From the NCBI RefSeq assembly GCF_041154455.1, contig NZ_AP028664.1, positions 1,117,001 through 1,181,000 on the forward strand: a stretch of 64,000 bases of DNA, given 5' to 3'. This document shows, in pieces, positions 63,375 to 64,000 of the stretch. The first letter of the stretch is position 1; each line of letters begins with the position of its first letter. A model generated the notes under the pieces. The model was not told the origin of the DNA. It saw nothing but the letters and a program-made list of their open reading frames with translations, and made no database searches. This stretch comes from Variovorax sp. V213. GTDB taxonomy: Bacteria > Pseudomonadota > Gammaproteobacteria > Burkholderiales > Burkholderiaceae_C. The position numbers and the translations under genes were made by a program.

Positions 63375-64000
63375 TCAGTGAGCTTGTTCGGCGGCGAGGT
63401 TGTCCAGCAGGTGCTGGAAGGCCTGCACGGCCAATTGAATGTCGTCGTTGGTGCTCGATTCGAGCGGGTTGTGGCTGATGCCCGAGTTGATGCCGCGCAC
63501 GAAGAGCATGGCCTGCGGCATCACCTCGTGCAGCTTCATCGCATCGTGGCCGGCGCCGCTGGGCATGCGGAAGAGCGGAATGCCCAGCGCATCGACGGCC
63601 TTCTCCCAGCGCTGCTGCCAGGCGGGCGCGCTGGGCGCGGCGGCGGCGCGCATGGTCTCCTCGAGCTCATAGCGCACGCCGCGGCGCTCGCAGATGGCTT
63701 TCAGTTCGTCGACCACGTCGGTGGCAAGCGCATCGCGCTGGGTGTTGTTGGGCGCGCGCAGGTCGAGGCTGAACTTGCAGCGGCCCGGCACCACGTTGAT
63801 CGAGCCGCTGGGCACTTCGAGCATGCCCACGGTGCCGACCGAGTCGCCGTCTTTCGCGGCGCGCTGCTCGGTGTACAGAATGAGTTCGGCCGCCGCGGCG
63901 GCCGCGTCGCGGCGGCGGTCCATCGGCGTGGTGCCGGCGTGGCTGGCCATGCCGATCACTTCGCCCACGTAGCGCACGCTGCCGTTGATGGAGGTGACGA
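63375..64000 (-). CDS. M20 hydantoinase/carbamoylase or allantoate amidohydrolase family, 5' end beyond window
   Basis: C-terminal half only; the frame continues out of the window at 64000 (a GTG at 63977 is internal). VRYVGEVIGMASHAGTTPMDRRRDA is the dimerisation-domain signature of N-carbamoyl-L-amino-acid hydrolases and allantoate amidohydrolases, and GAGHDAM and GISHNPLE are the late zinc-site motifs. With the NCS1/NCS2 transporters and hydantoin racemase 20 kb away it fits hydantoin or ureide catabolism, but it is not linked to them in one operon. Confidence 0.9.
   Translation of the reverse strand, partial: VTSINGSVRYVGEVIGMASHAGTTPMDRRRDAAAAAAELILYTEQRAAKDGDSVGTVGMLEVPSGSINVVPGRCKFSLDLRAPNNTQRDALATDVVDELKAICERRGVRYELEETMRAAAAPSAPAWQQRWEKAVDALGIPLFRMPSGAGHDAMKLHEVMPQAMLFVRGINSGISHNPLESSTNDDIQLAVQAFQHLLDNLAAEQAH

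Noticed and set aside
63977..63977. GTG at 63977 as start of the last M20 gene
   Set aside because: The same frame remains open to the window edge and the sequence before it still matches the family (TSINGSV), so the gene starts beyond the window.

Overview
The window is about 64 kb of high-GC DNA (roughly two thirds G+C by eye) with dense, long, mostly leftward operons. Gene content and protein style point to a betaproteobacterium of the order Burkholderiales, most likely a Comamonadaceae member such as Variovorax. The pointers are TRAP and tripartite-tricarboxylate receptors, many LysR and FCD-GntR regulators, a gcl-hyi-glxR cluster and DctA/DctSR. This taxonomy is inference from protein character only. 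I see no rRNA, tRNA, CRISPR array, insertion sequence or prophage. The window is almost entirely catabolic and transport accessory DNA.

Layout. 1-2226: a NitT/TauT-type ABC importer (permease cut by the window edge). 2440-6298: a TRAP transporter with a DHDPS-family lyase; its large permease gene carries a one-base frameshift. 6544-8906: malic enzyme maeB and its terminator. 9146-10483: a flavin-dependent halogenase-like protein. 10493-15046: the glyoxylate carboligase pathway (gcl, hyi, glxR) with a divergent LysR. 15065-17006: a secreted carotenoid-oxygenase-like protein with a DUF2141 protein. 17182-25113: AI-2E protein, GntR, dctA, a relic of a TpsB outer-membrane protein, a KgtP-like symporter, and a DctS/DctR-like two-component system whose kinase gene is also frameshifted by one base. 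25273-36483: LysR, then a nine-gene leftward block (dehydrogenase, aldehyde dehydrogenase, amidase, complete Dpp-type ABC importer, TtuC/DmlA-like dehydrogenase). 36799-45524: aldo/keto reductase, an NCS2 nucleobase transporter, a short lower-GC islet (esterase, reductase, TetR), an FCD-GntR, a hydantoin racemase and an NCS1 transporter. 45729-49703: cupin, two SDRs, an orphan Bug receptor and IclR. 49726-53532: SET-domain protein, LysR, an orphan amino-acid receptor and a class-V aminotransferase. 53571-62129: an eight-gene catabolic operon (FAD oxidase, TRAP QMP, two SDRs, ICL/PEP-mutase-type lyase, DHDPS-type lyase) divergent from an FCD-GntR. 62137-64000: two M20-type amidohydrolases, the second cut by the edge.

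How it works together. Most blocks pair a high-affinity receptor or transporter with two to five oxidoreductases and lyases plus one adjacent regulator. Each block looks like a self-contained route for taking up an organic acid or amide and reducing it to central metabolites. The DctA/KgtP/DctSR block and maeB handle C4-dicarboxylates and malate. Gcl-Hyi-GlxR handles glyoxylate. The NCS1/NCS2 transporters, racemase and M20 hydrolases suggest nucleobase, hydantoin or ureide nitrogen use, and the two transporter genes share a TTGTATACA operator-like core.

The best candidate for an undescribed system is the 53571-62129 operon. Next is the 45729-49703 cupin/SDR/Bug/IclR cluster. The shared operator ahead of the two nucleobase-type transporters is the clearest regulatory lead.
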